Source of the DNA: Gammaproteobacteria bacterium
GTDB taxonomy: Bacteria; Pseudomonadota; Gammaproteobacteria; SZUA-229
Direction of reading: 5' to 3'
Length of the DNA stretch: 64,000 nt
Assembly: GCA_026195895.1 (NCBI GenBank)
Contig: JAPHRO010000033.1
Location: 1-64,000, forward strand
The stretch's first letter is position 1. Every line of letters begins with the position of its first letter. Below are positions 18,801 through 28,630 of this stretch, piece by piece. Both the position numbers and the translations under genes were made by a program. The notes under the pieces are model-generated. The model made no database searches, had not been told where the DNA came from, and saw only the letters and a list, made by a program, of their open reading frames with translations.

Positions 18801-21687
18801 GCTGGAGAAATATGTAAAACTTTATCAGGAATTCGATGATTTAGTTATCCATGAAGACGGTGTTAAAGTTATTGATGATGTTAGTGCTAAAGTTTCATTA
18901 ATGTTAGAAGCGCTGGCAGATCCAGAAAAACGATTGCATAGCGATCAGGTGCTGTTAGATAGAATTAATTCTTTAAGCGCTAATTTACAAAAACAAGTAA
19001 ACGCTGCAGTAATAGAACCTGTCACACCACCATTGGAAGATCTTCAGAGCCAGGTTGAGCCAGAACAGGATCAAGTCCAGCTGAGCGATTCAGAATCTCT
19101 GGTGTCTTATAGTGATGTTGATGATGAGCTGGTAGATATATTTCTCGAAGAGGCGGAAGAATTACTGGATAGTTGTGAAAATAGTTTGCAACGATGGAGT
19201 AATAATAATGCCGACGTCGAAAGTGTAAATGATCTACAGCGACATTTGCATACTCTTAAGGGTGGCGCAAGAATGGCGGATCTTGCACCTATAGGTAATC
19301 TGACTCATGCTCTTGAGTCACTTATTATTTCAGCAAATGAAGGTCGAATTAGTTTCTCGCGAGACATGTCAAATGCGCTGCATGACTCGATGGATCGTTT
19401 GTCTGATATGTTGGCCAGGGTAAAAAGCAGGGATCCTATTTCGTCAGCAGAAGATTTGATAAATAATATTGAATTATTACGTCATGGCAAAGATATCAAT
19501 ACCAAGCCTGCGGCAGATGATGTTTCTGCGGGAGAAGACGAAGAACCCGAGCCGGAATCTTTTCCGGAAGAATCATTTGAAATCGAAGAAATAAATACAG
19601 GTAATGATCAGGACGAGGCATATTCCCTCGAGTTTGATGAGTCAATAATTGTTGATGACGCAAACGATGTAAGTGATTCGGTTGAGCTGGTCTTTGAGGG
19701 GGCTCCTGATGAAACGGATTTCAAAACAGAGATTGCTGCGCCATCAGATTTAGAAAAATCCATTCCAGAAAAACCCATTCCAGAAAAATCATCTTTCGTC
19801 CTGCCAAAAGAAGAAGCCGGTTCTACAGAAGAACCGGCTCAAAAAGGTGGTATAGCTCACGAGCAGGTTCGTGTTAGATCCGATCTATTGAATGAACTGG
19901 TAAATAGTGCGGGTGAGGTGAGCGTTTATCATGCCCGTATGGGGCAGCAAATGTCCGACTTTTCATTTAACCTGTCCGAAATGGACCAGACGGTTATTCG
20001 TTTGCGTGAACAGCTACGTAAACTTTCTATAGAAACTGAAGCGCAAATTCTGTCGCGTTATGAAAAAGAATCAGACCAGTATGATGAAGACTTTGATCCA
20101 TTGGAAATGGATAGATTTTCTACCATGCAACAAATCTCACGAAGTCTGCAGGAAACCGTAGCTGATATAGACAGTATTAAAAATATACTTGCTGAAGATG
20201 TTCGAGATGCTGAAACGCTGCTGCTGCAGGAGTCGCGTGTTAGTACAGAGCTGCAGGAAGGATTGATGCGAACACGCATGGTCCACTTTGGTGGTCTTGC
20301 ATCTCGTTTGCGTCGAATTGTTAGACAAACGGCACGTGAAATAAGCAAGGATGTAGAGCTGGAAATTACCGGTGAAACGTCGGAAGTGGATAGAACCGTT
20401 CTGGACAGGATCGTGGCGCCACTGGAACATATGCTGCGTAATGCCGTATCGCATGGTATTGAGTTACCAGAAGATCGTGTCGCTGCGGGCAAGTCTGAAA
20501 CGGGTAATATCAGTATAGGTGTAGATCGTGAAGGTGGTGACGTTGTTATCAAGGTTGTCGATGACGGTCGAGGAATTGATGTCAGCGCCGTTCGAAAACG
20601 CGCATCTGAGCAGGGTCTGCTAGAGCATGACAGTAACCTGAGCGACCATGATGTGTTGCAGTTTATTATGCAGCCTGGTTTTAGTACGGCAGAAAAAGTT
20701 ACCCAGATTTCAGGCCGCGGTGTCGGTATGGATGTGGTTGATAGTGAAATCAAGCAACTAGGTGGGGTACTGGAAATAGATACACTGCCAGGTAAGGGTA
20801 CAACTTTTACCATTCGCCTGCCGCTTACGTTAGCTATTAATCACGCGCTATTGGTTAATTCAGGCGAAGATATTTACGCGGTACCATTAAATAGCATTGA
20901 AGGTGTCGTTCGCTTATCAGGGCCAGAGTTACAGCAGTTTTATAATAGCGAGGACAATAGCTATGAGTTTGCCGGTACCCATTATGAATTAAAACATCTT
21001 GGTTATTTGCTGACTGGGCAGCAGCCAGATTATTCAAGAAGCGGTCAATTATTCCCGGTATTGCTGGCACACGTTGGCGATCAACGAGTGGCCCTGCATG
21101 TTGATGATTTATTAGGTCGTCGAGAAATAGTTGTTAAGCCAGTTGGTCCACAAATCAGCACAGTTCGCGGTATATCCGGTGCCACTATTCTGGGTGATGG
21201 GCGAGTCGTGCTTATTCTGGAAATGAATGCGCTGGTGCTGGGTGAATCACTCTTCCATGTGTCAGCAGAAGCAGCAGAACAACCAGCAATAGCGATCGAG
21301 GCAGCGCCGAAAGAAGAGCGTGAAACGGTTGTTATGGTTGTGGATGATTCGATTACCATTCGTAAGGTTACCGAGAGAATGCTGTCGCGTCACAACATAA
21401 AAGTTATTACAGCAAAAGATGGTGTTGATGCTGTCGCGCAGCTTCAGGAGCAGATACCGGATGTTATGTTACTTGATATCGAAATGCCGCGTATGGATGG
21501 ATATGAAGTTGCGACCCATGTGCGCAACGATGAGCGCCTGAAAAACTTGCCAATAATAATGATTACTTCCCGTAGTGGTGCCAAGCATCGTGAAAAAGCC
21601 ATGGAAATTGGTGTAAATAAATATTTAGGGAAGCCCTATCAGGAAGATGATTTAATGGAAAATATCAGAGAGTTAATCGATGTCTGA
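15895..21687 (+). CDS. chpA: ChpA-type hybrid CheA histidine kinase (multiple Hpt domains, CheA core, C-terminal REC)
   Basis: 1930 aa; Hpt motifs HTLKGSG, HTLFGSAR, HTLKGGAR; ATPase GRGVGMDVV; REC MLLDIEMPRMDGYEVA. Confidence 0.93.
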   Translation: MKTEDTVEYNSLRWVKKELDLILNEAQSSLSVYIEDTDEVDRLRECIEHLHMVQGTLQMVELYGAAQLAEEMEQVATAVLNGALEKTDDAYDVLMRSMLQLPDYLESLQAGNKDVPMVLLPLLNDLRASRSANLLSENVLFFPDIEASDDQAESVEVAAGQLQALAKKLRPHYQIGLLGWFKGQKIRASLKRILAVLTELEKKSATNSISRLWSVSAALTEGLANEGIDSSVSIKMLLGQVDRAVKQLIDQGEESFAKNIPEELLKNLLYYIARVEKESPRVNKAKETYRLQELLPADSELEEARSGLGGLNTELLRTVSQGIREDLLEVKDVIEIFVHSESHNPERLSGLPELLNKIADTLAMLGLGGPRENVLEQCDKIKQLVDGSIEAVDDEVMNVASVLLNVESQLNNFIASRSGIVDDIEGQKRRVGDLGEMPEAEYLEVLSAVIREALQDFSDARQAILGYLENNTDKELLDIILKRLDEVSGAMFMLPIQKLEPQIAALHDYVAKVLRNAGQVPDQQTQDDMADVVTSVEYYLEAILEGRPDLELSLSTGEAAAQRLNKVSSKFEDVAEPLPSEEKLAEVKAEVVEEKKPAKEKAAEKTAATESTDVEQRYVILGDDADEEILEIFIEEALEELASLNEQIPVWANNHQDEEALTTIRRSFHTLKGSGRLIGAELIGEFSWGFENMLNRIIDKSRPLNQEVFDALDEALGVLPQLIEQLKGNREPIPNVYELIDRVESLGKWQKSDATTKGADLETDTKNESGSEQEELTESIELEITEPEPEIVQQDVQLIVEEKNPVDEIDAADDLPDLSEEISESDIDDEFDIDLTEDLEALQLAISPEDEDAGEEEILLEIEEEPVVEAEETEAFEIEEDASATQLDIEETEDFNAEDALEIHIDPVLFKIFKGESESHLQNIRDLLDKHYQGVEALSANQELIRALHTLFGSARTANVDEIAELCGALEKYVKLYQEFDDLVIHEDGVKVIDDVSAKVSLMLEALADPEKRLHSDQVLLDRINSLSANLQKQVNAAVIEPVTPPLEDLQSQVEPEQDQVQLSDSESLVSYSDVDDELVDIFLEEAEELLDSCENSLQRWSNNNADVESVNDLQRHLHTLKGGARMADLAPIGNLTHALESLIISANEGRISFSRDMSNALHDSMDRLSDMLARVKSRDPISSAEDLINNIELLRHGKDINTKPAADDVSAGEDEEPEPESFPEESFEIEEINTGNDQDEAYSLEFDESIIVDDANDVSDSVELVFEGAPDETDFKTEIAAPSDLEKSIPEKPIPEKSSFVLPKEEAGSTEEPAQKGGIAHEQVRVRSDLLNELVNSAGEVSVYHARMGQQMSDFSFNLSEMDQTVIRLREQLRKLSIETEAQILSRYEKESDQYDEDFDPLEMDRFSTMQQISRSLQETVADIDSIKNILAEDVRDAETLLLQESRVSTELQEGLMRTRMVHFGGLASRLRRIVRQTAREISKDVELEITGETSEVDRTVLDRIVAPLEHMLRNAVSHGIELPEDRVAAGKSETGNISIGVDREGGDVVIKVVDDGRGIDVSAVRKRASEQGLLEHDSNLSDHDVLQFIMQPGFSTAEKVTQISGRGVGMDVVDSEIKQLGGVLEIDTLPGKGTTFTIRLPLTLAINHALLVNSGEDIYAVPLNSIEGVVRLSGPELQQFYNSEDNSYEFAGTHYELKHLGYLLTGQQPDYSRSGQLFPVLLAHVGDQRVALHVDDLLGRREIVVKPVGPQISTVRGISGATILGDGRVVLILEMNALVLGESLFHVSAEAAEQPAIAIEAAPKEERETVVMVVDDSITIRKVTERMLSRHNIKVITAKDGVDAVAQLQEQIPDVMLLDIEMPRMDGYEVATHVRNDERLKNLPIIMITSRSGAKHREKAMEIGVNKYLGKPYQEDDLMENIRELIDV

Positions 21688-22141
21688 TACATCTGCGCAA
21701 ATTAAATGCGTTTTGCTAAACATTAATAATGATAAATTAGTGTTGCCCAATGCGGCAGTTGCTGAAATCGTGCCTATTCGTAATATTATCAACGTGGCGA
21801 ATAAACCGGGCTGGATGCTGGGATATCTGGACTGGCGAGGTAATTCAGTGCCACTGGTATCATTTGAAGCCATGGGCGGTGTTCGTATGCCCAGCCTTGC
21901 CAGCGGTGATGTTAAAGCAGTGGTTATCTATGCGATTGGTGAAGATAAAGATTTTCCGTTTATGTCATTTTTGATGCAGGGTGCGCCGCAGGTTGTAAAC
22001 ATATCGGCTACCGATGTGATCGCAGCAGGCGAAGCATCGCAAAATCCAGCAGTTGATCAGAAATTATTGATAAAAGATGAAGAAGTCAGCCTGGTGAATC
22101 TGGAAACACTTGAATCCATCATCAAGGAAGTAATGACCTAG
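21680..22141 (+). CDS. CheW-domain protein, ChpC-like
   Basis: CheW fold (NAAVAEIVPIRN...GYLDWRGNSVPLVSFEAM); overlaps chpA stop. Confidence 0.82.
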   Translation: MSDTSAQIKCVLLNINNDKLVLPNAAVAEIVPIRNIINVANKPGWMLGYLDWRGNSVPLVSFEAMGGVRMPSLASGDVKAVVIYAIGEDKDFPFMSFLMQGAPQVVNISATDVIAAGEASQNPAVDQKLLIKDEEVSLVNLETLESIIKEVMT

Positions 22142-22148
22142 GCCATTT

Positions 22149-22880
22149 TCATGGCTTAAAATCTCCCCATATTGTTTGTATCACAGTAATACCAGCGATG
22201 GCCGCAGTTTCTGTTCTTAATATTCTTGGTCCAAGTCGGATGCCTTTAAATCCTGTTGCTCGAGCATAATTTATTTCATCGTCAGATAAACCGCCTTCTG
22301 GTCCTATGAGTAAGTTAACAGATTGAGATTCGGGTTTTAGTGAATGTATGTTTGTCTGTCCTTCGGGATCAAGCGTCAATTTGAGTCCGTCAAGATTGAG
22401 CTGGTTCAATTCTGAAAGTTTAATTGAGGGTAATAGTTCTGGAACAATATTGCGTCCGGATTGTTCACAGGCATTTATGATAATACCTTGCCAGTGGCGC
22501 ATTTTTTTTCCCTGGCGCTCACCTTTTAAATTGACAACGGTACGCTGACAAACAACAGGCAGAATTTTTTGTGCGCCCAGTTCGACCGCTTTCTGGATGC
22601 TAATATCCATGCGCTCACCTCTGGAAACTCCTTGTAATAAAGTGATGTGTAAATCTGATTCGGTATTGATGTTATGGAAGTCGCCAATATGTGCCAGAAT
22701 TTTTTTGCCGCTATATTTCAGTCGAGCAGAATATTCTCCACCTCTGCCATTAAACAGGTTTATTTGATCTTCATGTTTAAGGCGTAAAACGTTTTTCAGA
22801 TGATGAGTGGCTTCCTTGCCGAGTTCAACCAGGCTGTCTGTTTGCAGATCTATATCCTGATATATGCGAACAGTTCTCAT
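22149..22880 (-). CDS. rsmE: 16S rRNA m3U1498 methyltransferase
   Basis: MRTVRIYQD start; LLIGPEGGLSDDEI and LGPRILRTETAAI motifs. Confidence 0.93.
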   Translation of the reverse strand: MRTVRIYQDIDLQTDSLVELGKEATHHLKNVLRLKHEDQINLFNGRGGEYSARLKYSGKKILAHIGDFHNINTESDLHITLLQGVSRGERMDISIQKAVELGAQKILPVVCQRTVVNLKGERQGKKMRHWQGIIINACEQSGRNIVPELLPSIKLSELNQLNLDGLKLTLDPEGQTNIHSLKPESQSVNLLIGPEGGLSDDEINYARATGFKGIRLGPRILRTETAAIAGITVIQTIWGDFKP

Positions 22881-22884
22881 GGCT

Positions 22885-23736
22885 TTATAAGGAAAGATTA
22901 TTCCAGATGCGCAATGTCGCTTCGGATTGATTGAGTGTGTAGAAGTGTAATCCAGGCGCACCTGCATCCAGTAAGCGTTGACACATGTCAGTAACGACAT
23001 CGGCACCCAGATCTTTTATGGCATCTATGTCATCACCCAGCCCCAGCAGGCGTTTGCGCAACCATTGTGGTATTTCTGCACCACAGGCACTCGAAAAACG
23101 TGCCAGACTGCTGTAATTAGTAATGGGCATGATGCCCGGCATAATGGGGATGTCGATGCCCATTTTTTCGCAGCTTTCCACAAATCGAACATAGGCATCA
23201 ATGTTATAGAAATATTGAGTAATCGCAGTGTTGGCGCCCGCTTCAACTTTACGTTTGAAGTTTTTTAAATCCTGTTCCGCAGTTTCGGCCTGCGGGTGAA
23301 ATTCAGGGTAGGCGGCCACTTCTAAATGAAAATGATCACCATGCTCCTGGCGAATAAAGCTCACCAGTTCATTGGCATAATTAAAATCTCCCGGCGAAAC
23401 CATGCCCGAAGGGATGTCACCGCGCAAGGCGACAATATGTTTTATTCCCTGGGATTTGTAATTATCAAGAATATCTGCAAGCTGCTGTTTGGTTGAGCCG
23501 ATACAGGATAAATGCGGGGCAACGCTCACACCTGAACTTTGATTAATTTGTGTGACCGCATCAAAGGTTCGATCTCGAGTTGAGCCACCGGCACCAAAGG
23601 TAACGGAGAAATATTCCGGGTTAATTGCGTCTTTCAGTGTGTTGCTGGTGGCAACAAGTTTTTCCATGCCCTGATCAGTTTTGGGCGGAAAAAATTCGCA
23701 ACTGAAACTGCGCTCGAATTTTTTTTGAGATTCCAT
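22885..23736 (-). CDS. metF: 5,10-methylenetetrahydrofolate reductase
   Basis: SCEFFPPKTDQGMEKL; FSVTFGAGGSTRDRT. Confidence 0.95.
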   Translation of the reverse strand: MESQKKFERSFSCEFFPPKTDQGMEKLVATSNTLKDAINPEYFSVTFGAGGSTRDRTFDAVTQINQSSGVSVAPHLSCIGSTKQQLADILDNYKSQGIKHIVALRGDIPSGMVSPGDFNYANELVSFIRQEHGDHFHLEVAAYPEFHPQAETAEQDLKNFKRKVEAGANTAITQYFYNIDAYVRFVESCEKMGIDIPIMPGIMPITNYSSLARFSSACGAEIPQWLRKRLLGLGDDIDAIKDLGADVVTDMCQRLLDAGAPGLHFYTLNQSEATLRIWNNLSL

Positions 23737-23767
23737 GGCACTAGTCTTTTAAATAGTTGGAGTATAG

Positions 23768-23792
23768 CAGGGCACTGACTTGCAGTGCCCTG
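23768..23792. other. perfect 10-bp stem / 5-nt loop hairpin between ahcY and metF
   Basis: CAGGGCACTG-ACTTG-CAGTGCCCTG with no T-tract. Confidence 0.7.
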
Positions 23793-23817
23793 TCACAACT
23801 GGCCAATCAGTTGGCTA

Positions 23818-25227
23818 TTAGTAGCGGTAATGATCCGGCTTGTACGGGCCATCAACAGGGACATTAATATAATCAGCCTGCTCCTGGCTCAGTATCGTCA
23901 GGTCCGCACCAATTTTATCCAGATGCAGACGTGCTACTTTTTCATCCAGATGTTTTGGCAGAATATAAACTTTATTTTCATAGTCATCAGGATTATTAAA
24001 GAACTCGATTTGTGCCATGACCTGGTTAGTGAAAGACGCAGACATAACAAAACTTGGATGACCGGTGGCGCAACCCAGATTAACCAGGCGACCTTTAGCC
24101 AGAATGATAATGCGTTTGCCGTCAGGGAAAATCACGTGATCAACCTGTGGTTTGATTTCTTCCCACTCATATTTTTCCAGTGAGGCAATATCAATTTCTG
24201 AATCGAAGTGACCAATGTTACAAACAATCGCTTCGTTTTTCATGGCAGCCATGTGATCGTGGTTGATTACACTTACGTTACCGGTAGTGGTAACAAAAAT
24301 ATCACCCATGCTGGCAGCATCATTCATATCAACGACTCGATAACCTTCCATCGCTGCCTGCAGTGCACAGATAGGATCAATCTCGGTGACCAGTACAGTC
24401 GCGCCCATGCCACGGAATGCCTGCGCACAGCCTTTGCCAACATCACCGTAGCCCAGTACAACACAGATTTTACCGGCGATCATGACATCTGTTGCGCGCT
24501 TGATACCATCCAGTAATGATTCACGACAGCCGTACAGGTTATCGAATTTGGATTTGGTGACCGAGTCATTTACGTTCATGGCAGGGAACATCAGTTCACC
24601 GGCTTCCATCATCTGGTATAAGCGATGCACACCAGTTGTGGTTTCTTCAGTAACACCTTTAACGTCGTTGACGATTTTGGTCCACTTGTCAGAGCCGGGA
24701 GTGATAGTACGTTTGAGTACATCGATAATGGCTTTCCATTCTTCGTTATCGTTGTCTCTGGCATCGGGAACAGCTCCGGCTTTTTCGTATTCCGCACCTT
24801 TGTGAACCAGTAATGTGGCATCGCCGCCATCATCCAGAATCATGTTGGGTGTGCCGCCGTCAGGCCAGGTCAGTGCCTGTTCAGTACACCACCAGTATTC
24901 GTCGATGGTTTCACCCTTCCAGGCAAATACAGGAATGCCCTGATCAGCAATGGCTGCGGCGGCCTGATCCTGGGTCGAAAAAATGTTGCAGGAGGCCCAA
25001 CGGACTTCGGCACCCAGGGCGACCAGGGTTTCGATCAGTACCGCAGTCTGGATAGTCATGTGCAGGCTGCCAGTAATACGAGCGCCTTTTAGCGGTTTTT
25101 CATTGCCGTATTCCTCACGCAATGCCATCAGTCCTGGCATTTCGGTTTCGGCAATTTTGATTTCCTTGTGACCCCAGTCAGCAAGGGATATATCGGCAAC
25201 TTTAAAATCAGTGAACTCAGCACTCAT
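23818..25227 (-). CDS. ahcY: S-adenosylhomocysteinase
   Basis: [24 protein letters not shown]-terminal [10 protein letters not shown]. Confidence 0.97.
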   Translation of the reverse strand: MSAEFTDFKVADISLADWGHKEIKIAETEMPGLMALREEYGNEKPLKGARITGSLHMTIQTAVLIETLVALGAEVRWASCNIFSTQDQAAAAIADQGIPVFAWKGETIDEYWWCTEQALTWPDGGTPNMILDDGGDATLLVHKGAEYEKAGAVPDARDNDNEEWKAIIDVLKRTITPGSDKWTKIVNDVKGVTEETTTGVHRLYQMMEAGELMFPAMNVNDSVTKSKFDNLYGCRESLLDGIKRATDVMIAGKICVVLGYGDVGKGCAQAFRGMGATVLVTEIDPICALQAAMEGYRVVDMNDAASMGDIFVTTTGNVSVINHDHMAAMKNEAIVCNIGHFDSEIDIASLEKYEWEEIKPQVDHVIFPDGKRIIILAKGRLVNLGCATGHPSFVMSASFTNQVMAQIEFFNNPDDYENKVYILPKHLDEKVARLHLDKIGADLTILSQEQADYINVPVDGPYKPDHYRY

Positions 25228-25258
25228 CGTTCATCTCCTGTATCTTTAGTATGGAAAT

Positions 25259-25324
25259 TAATAAATGAGCGCCGTTTTGGATTCTGAGCCTGACAGGATA
25301 GACCTGTTGCAGCGCTCCTCAGAA
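25259..25324 (-). promoter_or_regulatory. SAH riboswitch (aptamer-like leader) upstream of ahcY
   Basis: Minus strand: GAGGAGCGCTGCAACAGGTCTATCCTGTCAGGCTCAGAATCCAAAACGGCGCTCA, matching recalled SAH riboswitch core elements (GAGGAGCGCUGC, AGGCUC, AACGGCGCUCA). Confidence 0.9.
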
Positions 25325-25349
25325 ATTATGGGTGATTTACACCGGGGGA

Positions 25350-26510
25350 TTAGAGTCCAGCCGCATCTTTCAATGCTGCGGCTTTATCTGTTTTTTCCCA
25401 GGTGAAATCAGCTTCTTCACGGCCGAAGTGACCATAGGCTGCCGTGTTACGATAAATTGGTCGCAACAGGTCCAGCATCTGGGTCAGGCCTTTGGGTTTA
25501 AGGTCGAAGTGTTCACGCACCAGTTCAACTATGCGTGCATCATCAATTTTGCCGGTACCAAAGGTTTCCACCGAAATTGAAGTGGGTTCAGCGACACCAA
25601 TGGCGTAGGACACCTGGATTTCACATTTGTCGGCCAGGCCTGCAGCAACAATGTTCTTGGCCACATAACGACCGGCATAAGCGGCGGAACGATCTACTTT
25701 GGAAGGGTCTTTGCCGGAGAACGCACCACCACCATGACGGGCCATGCCGCCATAGGTATCAACAATGATTTTTCGGCCAGTCAGACCGCAGTCACCGACC
25801 GGGCCACCAATAACAAAGTTGCCGGTAGGGTTAATAAAGTATTTGGTGTCTTTGCTAATCCATTCTTTGGGCAGTACCGGCGTGATGATTTCATCCATTA
25901 CCGCCTCGCGCAACGCTTCCAGCGAAATATCAGGATTATGCTGGGTAGATAGTACCACGGCATCAATAGCCGTAGGCTGGCCATCTTCATAACGGAAAGT
26001 GACCTGGCTTTTCGCATCGGGACGTAACCAGGGCAGCGTACCGTTCTTGCGGACTTCTGCCTGGCGTTTAACCAGTTTATGCGCATAAGTAATGGGTGCC
26101 GGCATCAGTACATCGGTTTCGTTGCTGGCATAGCCAAACATCAGGCCCTGGTCGCCCGCGCCCTGTTCATGGTCTGAGGATTCGTCGACGCCCATGGCAA
26201 TATCTGCAGACTGCTTGTCGATGGAGGTAATAACCGCACAGGATTCCCAGTCGAAGCCCATTTCAGAGCTGTTGTAGCCAATTTCTTTAACGGTTTTACG
26301 TACGATCTCCTGCATATCCACCCAGGCAGATGTAGTGATTTCGCCGGAGAGGATAACCATGCCCGTGTTAACCAGTGTTTCACAGGCAACGCGTGCTTTA
26401 TTGTCCTGTTCGAAAATGGCGTCCAGGATGGCATCGGAAATCTGGTCCGCGACTTTATCTGGATGACCTTCAGAAACCGATTCAGATGTAAATAAATGGC
26501 TATTTGACAT
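25350..26510 (-). CDS. metK: S-adenosylmethionine synthetase
   Basis: [49 protein letters not shown]. Confidence 0.97.
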   Translation of the reverse strand: MSNSHLFTSESVSEGHPDKVADQISDAILDAIFEQDNKARVACETLVNTGMVILSGEITTSAWVDMQEIVRKTVKEIGYNSSEMGFDWESCAVITSIDKQSADIAMGVDESSDHEQGAGDQGLMFGYASNETDVLMPAPITYAHKLVKRQAEVRKNGTLPWLRPDAKSQVTFRYEDGQPTAIDAVVLSTQHNPDISLEALREAVMDEIITPVLPKEWISKDTKYFINPTGNFVIGGPVGDCGLTGRKIIVDTYGGMARHGGGAFSGKDPSKVDRSAAYAGRYVAKNIVAAGLADKCEIQVSYAIGVAEPTSISVETFGTGKIDDARIVELVREHFDLKPKGLTQMLDLLRPIYRNTAAYGHFGREEADFTWEKTDKAAALKDAAGL

Positions 26511-26655
26511 GGTATAAATTTCCTCGTTGCTATCGTTAACGATTAGCAAATACGCTGTGTATTAAATGTATCAGGATGAGGAGGATCGCTGTTCATGGCA
26601 GTTGGTATGCCAGAAGATTTCAGATCTACGCTCATTCTTTAGCTTTGCTAGAGAC

Positions 26656-26727
26656 TAATAAATGAGCGCCGTTCGTATATAGATGCACCGAGCCTGACAG
26701 AGAAATCTGCTGCAGCGCCCCTCAGTG
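26656..26727 (-). promoter_or_regulatory. second SAH riboswitch-like leader, upstream of metK
   Basis: Minus strand: CTGAGGGGCGCTGCAGCAGATTTCTCTGTCAGGCTCGGTGCATCTATATACGAACGGCGCTCA; shares the 18-nt 3' end AACGGCGCTCATTTATTA with the ahcY copy. Confidence 0.85.
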
Positions 26728-26775
26728 CGGAGGAAGATTATAGACGAAATGTTTTGAAATGGCTAATAGCCTGAT

Positions 26776-28530
26776 TTAAGGTGACTGGTTCGCCTTCTGT
26801 CTAAGGCATTCCCTGAGTTCTTCTTTTTCTTGCTCAGTAATATTCTCCTTATTAAGCAGGGTCTCGGTTCTCTGGTCAATATGCTGTTTTTGCAGGCCTT
26901 CAATAGAATCTTTAAATTGCTTTAGCCGATTTTGTTCGTCGCTTTTGGGTATATCCCATTGCATCAACTGCGTCAGCGCGTTTTCATCGGGGCTGCCGCG
27001 CCAACGTTCCAGCAGGACGGAAGGGGATATGTTTTCGGTTTGTACAATGGTCTGGTGCAGTTTGAATAGCAGTGGTAGTCCGGGTATGTCGGCTGAATGC
27101 AGGGCTTCAGGTAATGCAGCCTGCTGGGCTATTTCCGGATGTTGTAGTAGCAGCGCAACGGCTAAACGGGTATGAGTGCGTTGAATTTTATGGCGCGGCT
27201 GCGGGCGCGTTTGTTGTTGTGATTGAGGGGGTGCTGGATTACCCGATGGCATATGCTGCTGCAGAAGCCGGCTGGACAGACCGATGCGTTTTGACAGTTG
27301 CTCCAGTAGCAAATCCTTGAATACGCCATCGGCGATTTTTGCGATCAGCGGCCTGGCCAGTTCAGATAGCCGGGCGCGGCCATCCATCGAACTCAGGTCC
27401 ACCTGTTCGGCCAGGTGATCGAGCATGAAATCAGACAGGGGCGTGGCACTGTGTAGTCGTTGTTCAAACTGTTGCTGGCCTTCCTTTCTAATCAGCGTAT
27501 CGGGATCTTCGCCGTCGGGGAGAAATAAAAACCGGGCCTGTACGCCATCGCGCAGCACTGGCAGGGCATTTTCCAGTGCCCGCCAGGCGGCTTTCTGGCC
27601 GGCCGCATCACCATCAAAACAGAAAATAATTTCCGGTACGATTCGAAACAGTTTTGATATTTGATCCTGTGAAGTGGCCGTGCCCAGAGTAGCGACCGCA
27701 TAAGGGATGCCGTGTTGCGCCAGGGCCACCACATCCATATAGCCTTCTACAATGACAATGTGTTTAAGATCGCGTACCGCCTGGCGGGCTTCAAACAGGC
27801 CGTACAGTTCCTGGCCTTTGTGGAATACCGGGGTTTCTGGCGAGTTCAGGTATTTGGGTTCGCCCTGATCGAGGATGCGTCCGCCAAAGCCGATGACCCG
27901 GCCGCGGCGATCACGAATCGGGAACATGATGCGATCACGAAAACGGTCATAATATTTGCTGGCGGTTTTTTCAATTAACAGGCCGGCTTTCAATAATGTC
28001 GTACGGGTTTCTGCCGTTGTGCCGAGCTGGTTCAAGATATAATCCCAGCTATCGGGGGCATAGCCGAGCTCAAAGGTTTTGGCAATTTCACCACTCAGCC
28101 CGCGCCCCTTCAAATAGTCGATGGCTTTCTGTGACGGCTTTAGCTGCTGTTCAAACAGCTTTGATGCTTTTTGCAACACATCGAAAATGGCGGTTTTATC
28201 TTCCTGCTGCTGGGGATTAAAGCCACCGTCTTCGCGCGGCACTTCCAGATGATAGTCGGCCGCCAGTGCTTCAACGGCGTCAACAAAATCCAGTCGTTCG
28301 TATTCCATGATAAAACCGAGGGCGGTGCCATGCGCGCCACAGCCGAAACAGTGATAAAACTGTTTGTTCTGACTGACCGTAAATGAAGGGGATTTTTCGT
28401 TATGGAATGGGCAGCAGGCGACATATTCCTTGCCGCGTTTTTTTAACGCGACGCGCGAATCGACGACGTCGACGATATCGACCCGGTTGATCAGGTCATC
28501 GATAAATTGTTGGGGAATGCGGCCAGCCAT
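26776..28530 (-). CDS. dnaG: DNA primase
   Basis: CPFHNEKSPSFTVSQNKQFYHCFGCGAHG zinc finger; EGYMDVVALAQHGI. Confidence 0.96.
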   Translation of the reverse strand: MAGRIPQQFIDDLINRVDIVDVVDSRVALKKRGKEYVACCPFHNEKSPSFTVSQNKQFYHCFGCGAHGTALGFIMEYERLDFVDAVEALAADYHLEVPREDGGFNPQQQEDKTAIFDVLQKASKLFEQQLKPSQKAIDYLKGRGLSGEIAKTFELGYAPDSWDYILNQLGTTAETRTTLLKAGLLIEKTASKYYDRFRDRIMFPIRDRRGRVIGFGGRILDQGEPKYLNSPETPVFHKGQELYGLFEARQAVRDLKHIVIVEGYMDVVALAQHGIPYAVATLGTATSQDQISKLFRIVPEIIFCFDGDAAGQKAAWRALENALPVLRDGVQARFLFLPDGEDPDTLIRKEGQQQFEQRLHSATPLSDFMLDHLAEQVDLSSMDGRARLSELARPLIAKIADGVFKDLLLEQLSKRIGLSSRLLQQHMPSGNPAPPQSQQQTRPQPRHKIQRTHTRLAVALLLQHPEIAQQAALPEALHSADIPGLPLLFKLHQTIVQTENISPSVLLERWRGSPDENALTQLMQWDIPKSDEQNRLKQFKDSIEGLQKQHIDQRTETLLNKENITEQEKEELRECLRQKANQSP

Positions 28531-28574
28531 GGCTTAGATTGTGCCACAACAGGCATCAGAGATTTGAACTAACA

Positions 28575-28618
28575 ACGTGAAGAGGCAAAGAAAAATTAAT
28601 TGCCTTGCGTCTTCACGT
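28575..28618. other. imperfect inverted repeat between gltB and dnaG
   Basis: ACGTGAAGA-GGCAA ... TTGCC-(TTGCG)-TCTTCACGT. Confidence 0.55.
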
Positions 28619-28630
28619 GCTCGCGTCAAA

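Noticed and set aside
19755-19800. 15-nt direct repeat ATTCCAGAAAAACCC/ATTCCAGAAAAATCA in chpA
   Set aside because: Short in-frame linker duplication (SIPEKPIPEK) in a low-complexity region; no further structure.
20058-20813. 251-aa ORF antisense to chpA
   Set aside because: Ser/Arg-rich shadow ORF inside a clearly coding region; no recognisable domain.
22881-23006. N-terminal extension of the rsmE ORF as a real fusion
   Set aside because: It overlaps the metF 3' end; the conserved RsmE start is at 22880.
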